In this document: positions 1 through 11,079 of the stretch, piece by piece
Layout of the letters: each line of letters opens with the position of its first letter
How positions within the stretch are numbered: position 1 is the stretch's first letter
NCBI GenBank assembly: GCA_905116865.2
Contig: CAJHNH020000224.1
Span: 971,657 to 1,035,656, forward strand
DNA: 64,000 nt
Direction: 5' to 3'
Source of the DNA: Candidula unifasciata
Lineage: Eukaryota; Mollusca; Gastropoda; Stylommatophora; Geomitridae
The notes under the pieces: model-generated
What the model was told of the DNA's origin: nothing
Database searches by the model: none
Seen by the model: only the letters and a program-made list of their open reading frames with translations
Translations under genes and position numbers: made by a program

Positions 1-159
1 CGGAAAAGACAATAGGACAGGATTCCTTTGGCTGTATCTTCTTGTTATGACACATAAAGGTATCAATTCAATAACTGAATCATGCTGCTAAAAATCACAA
101 GTTGTGGAGTGGCATACTTGTTTATACACGCCAGAAAGGCTTTTTTTTATATTTATATA

Positions 160-486
160 TAATCTTACAGCCAAAAAGAGCAACCAAGAGGTTTTGAAAG
201 AGGTGGGAGCCCGAAGACAACTTATCACAGACACCAGAAGGAGACAGTCATCATTTTTTGGCCATGTTATGAGAAGAGGGAAAATAGAACATGTTGTGAC
301 CACTGCAAAGATCTGTGGAAGGAGGGATAGAGGAAGACAACGAGAGAAGATTATTGACAGTCTTGTTGCATGACATGGAGGTGTGTCGGCACACGAACTG
401 ATACATGCTGCAGGAGATCGTGGATTATGGAGAGGCATGATTGCCCACACCAGTCGGAAAGGCACCTGATGATGATGATGATGATA
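160..486 (+). mobile_element. 3' end of a non-LTR retrotransposon (LINE)
   Basis: The plus-strand reading frame carries the C-terminal block typical of invertebrate LINE reverse transcriptases (RRQSSFFGHVMRRGK, then GRRDRGRQREKIIDSL, then LIHAAGDRGLWRGMIAH). It has an early stop and ends in a (GAT)n microsatellite tail at 467-486. It is a 5'-truncated, dead copy in an intron of the LIM gene. Related pieces lie near 12.3, 26.1 and 30.1 kb. Confidence 0.75.
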
Positions 487-641
487 ATCTTACTTGGAAG
501 GTTATGGAAAACCATCACAATGTTTTCCAAGAAAAAAGTGTCATAAAGCTATTGACTGTTTACCAGTCTTAGATTGAATAACAAGACTGTGAATCAACAC
601 TCACACACTAGTCAAATGTCATCTCTGTTTTTTTGCAACAG

Positions 642-768
642 CAACCGACCAACTGGTGATGCCTTTACTGCTGTCAAAGTTGCAAGTGGTGGAGCTAGCA
701 CAGGCCCAAAGTGTCCACGCTGTGGCAAGACAGTGTATGATGCTGAAAAAGCTATTGGAGTCTCCACG
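642..768 (+). CDS. LIM protein exon: linker plus first zinc pair
   Basis: The acceptor is ttttttgcaacag and the donor is gtaaga. It encodes a Ser/Gly/Thr linker and then CPRCGKTVYDAEKAIGVST, the first half of zinc finger 1. It ends in phase 0 and joins directly to the exon at 1592. Confidence 0.87.
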
Positions 769-3700
769 GTAAGAACTTCTATAAACTGATAGTAAGTTCA
801 AGTAAACAATTATCTCCAAGTCTTGAGGCATATGGTGCTGGCTCTGTAGTTTCCATGACCAGTCGGCACTTGATACGTGACAGGGTTAGTCTATGCCAGT
901 CACCTTTCTTTTCCACAATATTTCCTGGTACCAGTTGTATTTTTGGCTGACGTTAGAGCCTAACATGCTAGCCATACTGCTCACAAACACAGTGGTTTGG
1001 GTTCTTCTCCTCTTCCTCCATCTTCTTCTTCTCCTTTTTCTCCTCCTCTTCCTCATCCTCCTTATTCTTCTACTTCTTCTTCTTCTCCTCTTCCTCCATC
1101 TTCTTCTTCTCCTTTTTCTCCTCCTCCTCCTCATTCTCCCTATTCTTCTTCTTCTCCTCTTCCTCCATCTTCTTCTCCTCCTTCTTCTTCTACTTCTCTT
1201 CCTCCTTTTTCTTTGTCTTCTCCTTCTCCTCCTGCTTCTTCTTTGTGTTAACCTGCTGTGAACTTTAACAGAAAGTTATAGCTGCTTGTTCTCTTATGGA
1301 TTTAGGTCTTTCTCCACAATTTAAATTGCGTGTGTACATTAGTTTTACAAATCTGTCCTATTTTTTAGCAGACTTAGTTCCATGCCTCTCAGTCAGATGC
1401 ACTTTTATGACATGCTTATTGAGGGTAGAGGGGTGCCCCCCCCCCCCCCCCACACACACACACACATGGCCCTTGAACCCGCCTCATAAGGAGTCTGAGT
1501 TCAGTCACAATAATTCATTAACAATTTTTGAAGATAAAATCAAACCAAAAGAAAATATCTGTAATACTTTTTTTCCAATCGTTTATTTCAGCCCTGGCAC
1601 AAATCCTGTTTTAACTGCAAGAGCTGTAAAAAGTCTGTGGATTCTAGCACCATGGCCATGCATGATGCTGAAGTATACTGCAAAAGTAAGTAAAGGATTC
1701 TATCATGCCCCTCCCATTTTATGCCCAATCTTAGGGTGGTGAAGTGGATGTTCAGAATTCTTAAGATATCGGTGAAAACATGGGTGGCACATCCACTACC
1801 TGTGCATATGAAAACCTGCGCAAATGAAAACCTGCACATATGAAAAAAATCCCTCGCTAGTTATAAATAAAAAAGGACAGGCTAAATAAACCAACCCCAG
1901 CATTCTTTTGGTTGTTGTGGTTTTTCTAGGCAAATTTTACATTCAGTAGTTTACCATTAATTTCTGAGCGGTCAGCTCTAGGTACCACTGTTGAAACCAA
2001 TGCAAGACAAATTGTCTGCAGCTGGGATTGAACCCAGCACCCTGATATTACAAAGCGCTTTCGCAACCATTACGTAGGCTAAATTTAAAACTTTTAAAAA
2101 TACTCTTTCTCTCTCTCTCACACAGTTATATACTTTCAGTAGTCCAAATGTGGGCTGCAATTTTTTTTTTGGGAGCCCCAGCCTGGCTTCTGAAAGGGTT
2201 TTCTGGGACCTCTCCACGGGTGATCCTCATCGGCATGGTGGCACTTTGTGTCATCAGGTGTTTATCGCTTATGTGATGTCCTGGTGGGGTAAAACTACCT
2301 TCCTACCTACCTACAAGTATTTATTCAATGTGTCATTCTAGTGTGCCAACATTTGGGTCTTTAATGGGGTTTTGTGCACTGTGCTGAGATTTTTCTTGTG
2401 TAGTCTATGAGAGCAGACTCAAGCACTTATAAAAGACCCCCTCCTCCACATTACCAGCAGGAACATTCCCACTGCTCTAAAGCATTGCATTATTTCACAA
2501 AAGTTATACAGATTCAGATAAAGCTTTTAAGCAAAACTAGAATATGCTGGCACTGTTAAACACAGTAGAAGCATTCTTCATGGTTAACAGGAATTTAACA
2601 TTCAAAGGACACTTTCAAGTCTTTAGGGCCTATAGAACGTACAGGGATAATCCCATATTTCTAGACAGAATACAGCTCTCGCTGGTCAGTATAAAGTCAG
2701 TATCTTACCAGCCATTTTAACCTACTAGAACATTTCTAGAATATATAGCCAAGTTACACTGAGGCACCACAAGACAGTCAAATAGTAACCTGTTGAGCCC
2801 TATAGCCAAGTTACACTGAGGCACCACAAGACAGTCACATAGTAGCCTGTTGAGCCCTATAGCCAAGTTACACTGAGGCACTACAAGACAGTCACAAAGT
2901 AGCCTGTTGAGCCCTATAGCCAAGTTACACTGAGGTACCACAAGAGAGTCCCAAAGTAACCTGTTGAGCCCTATAGCCAAGTTACACTGAGGTACCACAC
3001 GACAGTCACATAGTAGCCTGTTGAGCCCTATAGCCAAGTTACACTGAGGCACCACAAGACAGTCACATAGTAACCTGTTGAGCCCTATAGCCAAGTTACA
3101 CTGAGGTACCACAAGACAGTCACATAGTAACCTGTTGAGCCCTATAGCCAAGTTACACTGAGGTACCACAAGAGAGTCACAAAGTAGCCTGTTGAGCCCT
3201 ATAGCCAAGTTACACTGAGGCACCATAAGACAGTCACATAGTAGCCTGTTGAGCCCTATAGCCAAGTTACACTGAGGCACCATAAGACAGTCACATAGTA
3301 GCCTGTTGAGCCCTATAGCCAAGTTACACTGAGGCACCACACGACAGTCACATAGTAGCCTGTTGAGCCCTATAGCCAAGTTACACTGAGGCACCATAAG
3401 ACAGTCACATAGTAGCCTGTTGAGCCCTATAGCCAAGTTACACTGAGGCACCACACGACAGTCACATAGTAGCCTGTTGAGCCCTATAGCCAAGTTACAC
3501 TGAGGCACCACAAGACAGTCACATAGTAACCTGTTGAGCCCTATAGCCAAGTTACACTGAGGCACCACAAGACAGTCACATAGTAACCTGTTGAGCCGTA
3601 TAGCCAAGTTACACTGAGGTACTACACGACAGTCACATAGTGCCATATAGCCAGGTTACACTGAGGCACCACAAGACAGTCACATAGTAACCTGTTGAGC

Positions 3701-4317
3701 CCTATAGCCAAGTTACACTGAGGCACCACAAGACAGTCACATAGTAACCTGTTGAGCCCTATAGCCAAGTTACACTGAGGTACCACACGACAGTCACATA
3801 GTAGCCTGTTGAGCCCTATAGCCAAGTTACACTGAGGCACCACAAGACAGTCACATAGTGCCATATAGCCAAGTTACACTGAGGCACCACAAGACAGTCA
3901 CATAGTAGCCTGTTGAGCCCTATAGCCAAGTTACACTGAGGCACCATAAGACAGTCACAAAGTAACCTGTTGAGCCTTATAGCCAAGTTACACTGAGGTA
4001 CCACAAAACAGTCACATAGTAACCTGTTGAGCCCTATAGCCAAGTTACACTGAGGCACCACAAAACAAAGTAACCTCTGGTTGAGGCTGGATGGAGTCAA
4101 AAGCATTGACAGTGCTACCCACTGCACTATCAGCTCTAGAATTTCACCCAGACCCAAACAAATTTTCTTGAGTTTATCTACATTATTATTATACATGAAT
4201 AATGTTGTCAATATTCTAACTTCTCTTTTGTCCTTATTTGCAGCTTGTTATGGAAGGAACTTTGGACCCAAAGGTTTTGGTTTCGGACAAGGGGCTGGCA
4301 CTCTTTCTATGGGATAA
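642..4317 (+). CDS. CSRP/muscle LIM protein, C-terminal part (gene runs in from the left)
   Basis: Three spliced coding exons (642-768, 1592-1685, 4244-4317) encode one complete LIM domain followed by the glycine-rich tail typical of cysteine- and glycine-rich proteins. The zinc ligands follow C-x2-C-x17-H-x2-C-x2-C-x2-C-x17-C-x2-C: CPRC in exon one, HKSC, CFNC and CKSC in exon two, and the last pair CKTC across the second splice. The tail GPKGFGFGQGAGTLSMG is diagnostic of the CRP/MLP family, whose members act as actin and Z-disc scaffolds and as nuclear cofactors. All three junctions have consensus GT/AG and matching phases. The N-terminal exons lie outside the window, so the number of LIM domains is unknown (one to five in relatives) and no orthologue symbol is given. 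Confidence 0.9.
1005..1247 (+). repeat. Pyrimidine-only simple repeat (CTT/TCC)n
   Basis: About 240 bases of almost pure C and T in imperfect TCC/TTC triplets lie in the LIM gene intron. The long open frames in it are a by-product of low complexity. Confidence 0.9.
1296..1492 (-). mobile_element. Dispersed 290-bp repeat, family G (decayed copy)
   Basis: Matching blocks are GCGTGTGTACAT..TTTTACAAATCTG, CCTCTCAGTCAGATGCAC and TATGACATGCTTATTGAGGG, the middle and end of the repeat described at 30496-30780. Strand assumes that the (AAG)n end is 3'. Confidence 0.55.
1592..1685 (+). CDS. LIM protein exon: core zinc ligands
   Basis: The acceptor follows tcgtttatttcag and the donor is gtaagt. It starts in phase 0 with PWHKSCFNCKSCKKSVDSS, giving the His and four Cys ligands of the two LIM fingers. 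It ends with one base of a split Thr codon. Confidence 0.9.
1890..2085 (-). mobile_element. tRNA-derived SINE, family A
   Basis: The minus strand shows a tRNA-like head with a B-box-like GGGTTCAATCCCAGC, then the shared body (caagac...ccactgtt, and aaaccacaacaacc at its 3' end). The same body is found at 11.4, 35.5 and 54.6 kb. It lies in the LIM gene intron. Confidence 0.7.
2160..2315 (+). repeat. Dispersed repeat, family D (inverted copy at 50.7 kb)
   Basis: The block from the T-run through TTCTGGGACCTCTCCACG, ATCCTCATC, ATGGTGGCACTTTGTGTCATC and GTGATGTCCTGGTGGGG recurs in reverse complement at 50715-50860. The origin is not recognised; it is about 150 bases long and SINE-sized. Confidence 0.6.
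2749..4068. repeat. 57-bp minisatellite, about 23 copies
   Basis: The unit contains TATAGCCAAGTTACACTGAG, then CACCACAAGACAGTCACATA and GTAGCCTGTTGAGCCC. Units differ by single bases, with occasional shortened ones (for example at 3640 and 3860). Because 57 is a multiple of three and one minus-strand frame lacks stops, a 309-codon Cys-rich ORF appears. It lies inside the last intron of the LIM gene, so it is treated as non-coding. Confidence 0.95.
4244..4317 (+). CDS. LIM protein terminal exon
   Basis: The acceptor is tccttatttgcag. It encodes the last zinc ligand (CYGRNF) and the Gly-rich tail GPKGFGFGQGAGTLSMG, then TAA at 4315-4317. The 3' UTR follows. Confidence 0.92.
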
Positions 4318-4506
4318 GCTATCTCAGGCCTTGAGTGGAAACATGAAAAGAAGAGATACCGGACCGTGCCTTCTTGCCAATAATTCAGTGTTCAGGCTTT
4401 CTTCAGTTGTTTGGGGCTGCAGAATAGGCTCTCTTGCATGACTACACGCTTATAAATGCTATATATTTTCTAAGCAGAAAAATGTGTTATTTAAATGTAC
4501 ATATTT

Positions 4507-4512
4507 AATAAA
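4507..4512 (+). terminator. AATAAA polyadenylation signal of the LIM gene
   Basis: A canonical AATAAA lies 190 bases after the stop codon on the gene's strand. A second one lies near 4643-4648. Which is used cannot be told from sequence. Confidence 0.55.
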
Positions 4513-4782
4513 ACATAGCTGGAGGGTGGGGTACCTGACAAGAGATAAAGAGGATACCTCGGAAATTATGAATCAACTGCATTGACCAGCCTGTAGAACT
4601 TTTGTGAACTAAATCAGGCCATTGATTCATCACACATTGTCATAATAAAGTAACTACTTTATTATTTGAATGTGCAGAATTTTCATGATGCAACTTACTG
4701 ATAGTATTTTTTTTTACCATTCAGTGTCAGTCAGACACAGCATCAAACCTCAACTAGGCATGTTGGTTTCTATAATCTACAT

Positions 4783-4987
4783 TAGCAATTCTTAACCTCT
4801 GGGTTATAACCCTTTTTTGGGTCAAGCAACCCTTTCACAGGGATCGCCAAAGACCATAGTAAAACACATATTCTGGAAGCAAAAGTAGAGACGAAAATAA
4901 TTATATGGTTGGGGAGGGGGGGGGGGTCTCCACAACATGGGCAACGTTATTAAAAAGTCACAGCATTAGGAAGGTTGAGACCCTCTG
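4783..4987 (+). mobile_element. Short non-autonomous hAT transposon, SPIN-like
   Basis: The 205-base element runs from TAGCAATTCTTAACCT to GGTTGAGACCCTCTG (terminal inverted repeats, somewhat mutated). It is flanked by a perfect 8-bp target duplication ATCTACAT (4775-4782 and 4988-4995). Internal blocks such as CCCTTTCACAGGG and AAAACACATATTC match the copies at 6.3 and 46.4 kb. The 8-bp duplication and CAG..CTG termini are hAT hallmarks. It does not encode a transposase. Confidence 0.85.
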
Positions 4988-4995
4988 ATCTACAT

Positions 4996-6348
4996 CATGA
5001 TAGTTTGTGTTCTGTGAGATTAACTTGTTCTGTACCAGGTAACTAACCAATCATTCACTGGGTATCCAAAGGCTGGACAATAGATGGATGCAACATTTGT
5101 TCATTCTGTCAGAATTGCTAATTTTAACACATTTTGTTCCATGGTGTTATTTGGATCACTTGTGACTGAAATTTAAACTACTATACCCTAGGGCAGAAAG
5201 AGTCAAAGATGATAGTGAAAAAGTGGGAAGATTCACTTCACTGCACTGAGTTTTACCTTCTGTAGCTTTGCCTTTTCCACAGAAATACTGATCATCTACT
5301 GCTAGCATCACACAAAACATAGACCCTGTAGCTCCACTGATGACCCCTACAATCTCTGAAAAAAATGCACTTGTAAAGTGAACGAGTCAGTTCAAAATTA
5401 AACTCACAACCTTAAGAGCACAAATGGTTGATTCTTTTACTGCAAGGACTATCTGTTTTGGGACATTAAAGAAACATTATGTCCAGACCTGGAAATAATT
5501 ATAAAACATCAGATTCAGCTTTTGTATTTCCCCATGTATTCAGTTTTGTACAGTATAGTTTTATTATGATATAATGTATAAACCATTTTCTGTACCTCCA
5601 TTTGTAATAACTACTTTTAATTATATTTATGCCAGTTATACTAGAAATGCTAACCATGTCAATAAATGCCAGGAGAAGTTGGATGTTTCAGCCAAAACAC
5701 ACAGATATCACAGGGCTGCTGTAAAAAAAAAAAAAAAAAACCACTACACAAATACCGTCCATCAATCATTAGAAAAACTGTGTTAAAGATCTATTATAGC
5801 CAAGCCTTGTTTGTGCAAAAAATGACACCAGATTAAATACATATTTGGATAAACAACTTGAATATAGAATAAGATTTCTTTGATGATTATTTATTTACAG
5901 TATCCCTTAAAAAAGTAACCATGACATGTTATCTAAATCATTGTATCATGTTATCTAGATCATTGTATCATTCCCAACCTAATTGTGTACTGTTGTGATT
6001 AGATTACCAGGTCCATTTACCCATTTTTATATTATTTTGTCACTGTAATAAAATTGACTAGTTAACATGCCAGATTTCTGGAAATCTGTTAAATTTTTCT
6101 GTACGAGAATCAAAGCTACAACTAAATGTTGTTATTGTCTACAGTGTGCACTTATTGTTACTTTGTTCTTTCACTTTCTGTGAGTGCTTATCAATTCCTG
6201 GCAATTTATTTCAGCCACAATCATTAAATACAGATAGTTCCTTGTCAACATTGCACTAAGAAAATTTCAATAAATAAGGTGGGACAAAAGCACTGACCTA
6301 ATCCATGTTTCTCGTGCATGTGGGCTGGCAAACCATGACCCTCTATGC
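4996..6348. other. Intergenic, AT-rich, no gene seen
   Basis: There is no exon with family similarity and no clear repeat other than short A-runs (5723-5740). ORFs here are all under about 75 codons and low in complexity. Confidence 0.6.
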
Positions 6349-6540
6349 CAGCAGTTCTCAACCTATGGGTCACTATCTTTTTTTGGGTCGAATGACCCTT
6401 TCACAGGGGTCACCAAAGTCCATAGGAAAACACATATTCACTTAAATTATAAAGTAACAACTAAAAATATTATATGGTTGGTGGGTCGCCACAACATAAG
6501 GAACTGTATCAAAGGGGCCCGCAATAGTTAAGAATTAATG
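6349..6540 (+). mobile_element. Short non-autonomous hAT transposon, SPIN-like
   Basis: It starts CAGCAGTTCTCAACCTATGG and shares CCCTTTCACAGGGGTC and AAAACACATATTCACT with the copy at 46.4 kb. The right end is eroded (GTTAAGAATTAATG). The flanks CTCTATGC and GTCAATGC match at six of eight positions, consistent with an old 8-bp duplication. Confidence 0.8.
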
Positions 6541-7479
6541 GTCAATGCTTATTGGCATGGCACATAATGATGATGATGGTGACAAAGTCTTTTATGTGAC
6601 TGCTAGATCTGGTCTGCAAAACAGACATATATTTATAATTTTTGCAATTTTTAAAAGACTTTATTAGCTTTATTACAGTCACCTTTTTTGGATGTACCAC
6701 CACTGCTACGGTGCTATCAACTTCTACCACTCGCAGCTAATATTACTACAACTTTTTATTCTTTCTATAGTTCCTGTAGGTGGATATTGCATTAAAGGAA
6801 GAGGAGATAATGTGTTGGATAATATGAAAATCTACTCCTTTAACCCTATCTCTACTCCAAAACTACAAAAGCTTTAACGGTGTCATAGCTAGTGGAAACA
6901 AACCCATACTTAAAGCTGCCACAGTAACAAAAAACAACAAAAACAGAAAAGGTTTGTTGGTGGGGGTGGGGCTAAGATCAAACTATCTTACCCTGACAGG
7001 AAATGCTCTGTTTACATTCTAGATAGCAGCAACAGTAAAACTAGACACACCAACCACAAGACCTAATCCGAATTAAACAACTGGAACTATAATTATCACA
7101 TTCTACAATCCTTTTATTTCACTGAACACAAAACTAATGATGCTTGACAAATAACAATACATTAACAACCAACATAGTGTTCACACATGTGCTAAGCACC
7201 TCGTCTAGCAAGGATGAAAATTCTTCTAAAATTAAATATCTATGAGCGATGATACACACTGATATCTCTATTCACACAGTTTAACTACTAGAGACAAATT
7301 CAGATTTAACTATGATGGAAATTTATATCTAACCATAGACATACTAATGCCATGAAATCAATCAGCTTATTGTCGCTCGATCGCCCGAACCCACGCTGCT
7401 GGGTGGGAGCTCCTGTCCTCGGGCGACCTGCGCGGTCAGAATGCCGAAAGCCGAAAGCCGAATAGGCAGTTTTCAGCGT
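6541..7479. other. Intergenic, no gene seen
   Basis: AT-rich sequence without a recognised exon. A GC-richer patch at 7375-7460 (CGCCCGAACCCACGCTGC and nearby) sits on the 3' side of the minus-strand LINE fragment that follows and may be its tail. Confidence 0.5.
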
Positions 7480-7640
7480 TCAGTCCGCAACTTCAGCAGT
7501 TCCATTACTAATAGTACCAGCAACATTCGGATTATATGTCCATCTTGCCTTTCCTCTAAACCTTGAGTATCGGACCAGATCAACTCGTCCCTCGCCGCAG
7601 TATCACTCGCATCAGACTTTGATGATCCATTTGCTACCAG
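7480..7640 (-). mobile_element. RNase H LINE fragment
   Basis: It is closely similar to the minus-strand fragment at 36.48-36.60 kb: the stretch around ATTATATGTCCATCTTGCC, TTTCCTCTAAACCTTGAG and TGATGATCCATTTGCT lines up block by block. It corresponds to the region just C-terminal of the RNase H domain. Confidence 0.65.
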
Positions 7641-9239
7641 AAAAGAAATTATGCGCTAGAAGAGGTACCGATGCTGCGTTTTGCCAGAAAAAGCCCTGAT
7701 GACGAATAACATTTGTGTCAAGGAATGACAAGCCATTACGCATCACTCTAACAGAGTTGAGACCTATATTACCTGTGCTCGACACAACTTTCAAACTTTG
7801 ACTCGTCCGGGAAGGTATATAGTCCCATATATCGATGTATGCCTTTATCAGAAGAAATTATGATATCTACATCTTCTAGTTGCTTCGACTTAGTGTCATT
7901 TTCAAATTTGCAACTATACGATAAATATTACTGGAATTAATTGAGGATTCTTGGAAACCGATTTACTCCTTGCTCATGTATACAAGGAACTTCTTCTTAC
8001 AGACGCCTGAATTGAATTTTTGCGGCATTATTTCTGCCGGCTTTACTAGCGTTCAGATGTATGCATCGACGCCAACAAATTTCACTTTCATAAGGCGATC
8101 TGTAGTGTCGGGGACTTTTCCTATGCTTGGGAGGAAACCTATGTGAAGAGCTGGCTGAAAAATCACAGTCCAACCAACACCCATCAACCAACCAATCAAT
8201 CAATCAATCAACCTATTACCAACCAACCTATCACCTAACTACCCACCAACTACCCCTTGTGAAGTTCCAGATCTCGTCACCATGGGGTGCCATATACCCC
8301 AAACAGTCCAACAGTGCCAGAGCTTGGTGTAGCTGAGGGACAGTATGGTGAACTGACTGGTGGGAGAGATTTGCTGTGTGCCTATCCAGTTGCTGTGTCC
8401 TCTATGGTGAGGTACTTCCCCACCATCTGATCCAGTTGAGGCAGAATTTCCAAAGACAGTCGAATCATCAGGAGCTGAGGGAAGCATCAACGATAGAAAG
8501 AGGATAAGTGACAGCTTAACCAGATAACATGCTATATTCCCCACAGCTCCACTGGGGTCCAATGATGAAGAGGTGTCATCTCCAGGACTTTCTGGCTGTT
8601 CAGTTTCCTATTGAATCTGGTTATTGTATTCTGGGATCCAGCTATTGAGATCTGGCATCTACTTCACTATTATATATATATGTATATGTTGTATTGATTA
8701 CATGCATTCATTTTCATGGCTGACGTATGTGTCTCTATTTCACCTTTTTAAGTGTTTAGCATTTGTGTGTGTAGGAATCATAAATATTATATGGGTTAAC
8801 ATGGTTATGATAATGAACTATCATAACCTGGGGGCTTTCTTTAGTAAGTAGTGGGGGTGTCCAGCCAAGTGTGCCTAGGAATATTGTATTTATATACAGA
8901 TATATTTTGTAGTGCCAAAACTTGAGTTGCCCTACTCCAGAAATAAGTTGATCGTATATTGGCCACGGGGAATCCCTTAGACCAATACGAGCCAAACGAC
9001 TCAACATAATTATTTCTGAGTGCTGTTGGTTCTGAAGGAGAAATCCTTATATCAGGCACGTGACAGGAGTGATATGTGACAATTTGCAGGAAGTCCCCCG
9101 CCTCCCCTCCCCCGCAATAAAACAGCTTTCCTTCTAGGAATATAACTTAGATGATTAGTACCCAGTGATTCGAAGAATTGCTTTCAAACAGGATATCCCA
9201 GAAATCCATTTCAACCGTGCAACACAGTTATGGTGTGTG
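7641..9239. other. Intergenic, no gene recognised
   Basis: It contains a short CAAT/CAAC simple repeat at 8180-8215 and a 107-codon minus-strand ORF at 8239-8562 with no recognisable domain and no splice-site support. Nothing else is supported. Confidence 0.5.
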
Positions 9240-9440
9240 TGTGTTCTCCCATTTCCCTCCTACGTTAAGTAAGTATGGCAATCCCCCTCTCTCACAAGGG
9301 GATGACAACGTCTGCGTTAAGTCTGACAATCCCCTGTTCTATTCCACGTAAAGTGATAGCAACTTCTGTGTTAAGTGAGTATGACAACCTCTTCTCCTGT
9401 TTCGCACAGGGTGACGAGAGCTCCTGCGTTAAGACGCGTT
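9240..9440. repeat. Degenerate tandem repeat, 3 units
   Basis: The block (T)CTGCGTTAAGT(GAGTA)TGACAA followed by a C-rich stretch recurs three times with heavy decay (near 9262, 9309 and 9369), and a last TCCTGCGTTAAG lies near 9421. Confidence 0.5.
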
Positions 9441-9599
9441 TTCGAGGACAAACATTTTTGACGAGAACTGATTTGTGTATGACTTCTCACTGACCATGTA
9501 CCTAAGTAGCACCATGATAGGTACTCCGTTGCAAGGCTCTCCTCTCCACGCTGGTAACCAAGCTGGGTGAACAAGAACCAATCCTCGCAATTCATTCAA

Positions 9600-9979
9600 C
9601 ATCAGGTCGTCAAAGAATGTTGAATGCTGAATTTAAAAATCGACATCACAGCACTTGGGACACGCCCATAAGCGCTCCGTTCCCATCTTCAGCAGCAAGC
9701 GAGAGTTAAAATTCCGATGGTACCAGTAACTGTCTGATATATCTGTCTCGCCTTTCCACTGAGTTTCGAGCGCCGGCCAGATCCCCTTGTAACTCCTCGC
9801 AGCGCCATTCTCCTCAGACCGTAATGACTGTTCACTCGCTCTCAAACACAAGATCTAGCTTGTCATATATCAGTTCACCATTAAGTGGTACAGAACCGGC
9901 CAGTCCATCTGCCTGCTCATTTCCCAACACACCGGCATAACCTGCAGAAAATATCCAAAGGATGCTAACTACCCGGGAC
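9600..9979 (-). mobile_element. RNase H LINE fragment, C-terminal part
   Basis: The minus strand encodes a relic with GVLGNEQADGLAGSVPLNG and GELIYDKLDLV, the last motif region of an RNase H domain, then a downstream block ending in SYWYHRNFNSRLLLKMGTER. The same protein block is read at 36.5, 51.2 and 56.3 kb. It is interrupted at 9980 by a hAT insertion and resumes at 10508. Confidence 0.8.
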
Positions 9980-10507
9980 CAGTGTTGCCACTTTTCTTTG
10001 GCAAAAAAAAAAACACATCCACAACGGAGTCAAAAAATATATAAAAACATCTAAATTTGCGTGAAAAACATCTTTAAAAAACAACATCCAAATGAAAAGA
10101 GTCACAAATTACATAGCAATTGATATGACTTACCCTATAAAATCATGTCCTCATCTTTACTTAAGTCTACAAGATCCACAGGATAAACTTAGATTGGATG
10201 ATGAAGTTTAGGCTTCAGATCCAAAATGACTCTGGTATGCTTTAGCTGTTTCAATTTCTTTTAATACCTAATCAGGGACCTGATAAGTGGAACAGCCTTT
10301 TCCTACTTTTATCAGGCCGAATTTTATTGTCAAGATAGCATTTAGGAGGTCAAATTTCATCTTGTTTCTTAGGTTAGATTTGATAAATTTACTCCAAATG
10401 GAAAATATCTTTTAAAAAAAACCTACCATCTAAACGTCAAAAACGCCATCTAAATGCAAGGGAACATATCTAAATCTAGATGTAAAATATCCAAAGTGGC
10501 AACACTG
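9980..10507. mobile_element. Non-autonomous hAT element with perfect target duplication
   Basis: The 15-bp terminal inverted repeats CAGTGTTGCCACTTT and AAAGTGGCAACACTG bound a 528-base element. Both flanks carry the 8-bp duplication CCCGGGAC (9972-9979 and 10508-10515). The inside is AT-rich and rich in CATCTAAA motifs. A weak minus-strand frame around 10200-10370 could be a transposase relic, but this is not shown. It inserted into the minus-strand LINE piece on either side, so it is younger than that piece. Confidence 0.92.
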
Positions 10508-10770
10508 CCCGGGACCTCTGAAGTCATAGCCCCTCCCGCAAGATCTGTTAAAAAACATGACCTTCTTTACACATGCAACAAAACAAACTAATTACGTATT
10601 TATTATATATCAAGTAACTGTAATAAATAATGATATATCATTTATTTAATTATAATATACAGGTGAAAAGTTTGTATTTTTCTGAGTAATTAAAACGATA
10701 AAAGGAGGAGCAACAATAGATCCGTGATACGATTAGAGTTTTTTGATGGATAATTCCTAAGGGGGCTATT

Positions 10771-10990
10771 GCGCATGCGTGATAACATGACATTCCTAAA
10801 TGTCCGAGTTTTTCCCCAACAAAAGTTTGTGAATTTTCGTAAATTCGTTACATTTTCTTTATTTTAATAGTTTTATTCTTTAAAATAGGCGTAACGATTT
10901 ATGCGTAAAATATAAGGATACATATTTTAAATAATTTTCTAGAATTTTTTTTTATGTTTACCAGTGTTAAAGTTGCGTTGTTATGGTAAA
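10771..10990 (+). promoter_or_regulatory. Candidate LRRC56 promoter: NRF1, forkhead and X-box-like sites
   Basis: Seen directly: GCGCATGCGT at 10771-10780 (the core of the NRF1 palindrome), TGTTTACC at 10955-10962 and its exact inverse GGTAAACA at 10985-10992 (forkhead consensus), and GTTGTTATGGTAAA at 10977-10990, which matches 11 of 14 positions of the RFX X-box GTTGCCATGGYAAC. FOXJ1 and RFX factors drive motile-cilia genes. The nearest downstream gene on this strand is LRRC56. The role is inferred from motifs and position. Confidence 0.4.
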
Positions 10991-11079
10991 CAAAACCTTC
11001 TCCGTGAATATTATTTCTGCTAAATATTGAACAGATAATTGAATTCTATGCGAGTTTTTAAACTAAACCAACATTCCTT

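Noticed and set aside
893..1261. A Leu- or Ser/Pro-rich protein on the plus strand, or an Arg-rich one on the minus strand
   Set aside because: The sequence is a pure pyrimidine simple repeat that opens every frame.
2717..3864. A 309-codon Cys-rich minus-strand protein gene
   Set aside because: It is the antisense reading of a 57-bp minisatellite in the LIM gene intron. No splice sites, promoter or domain are seen. Kept only as a low-interest finding.
8239..8562. A 107-codon minus-strand gene
   Set aside because: No recognisable domain, no splice-site support and unremarkable composition; treated as a chance ORF.
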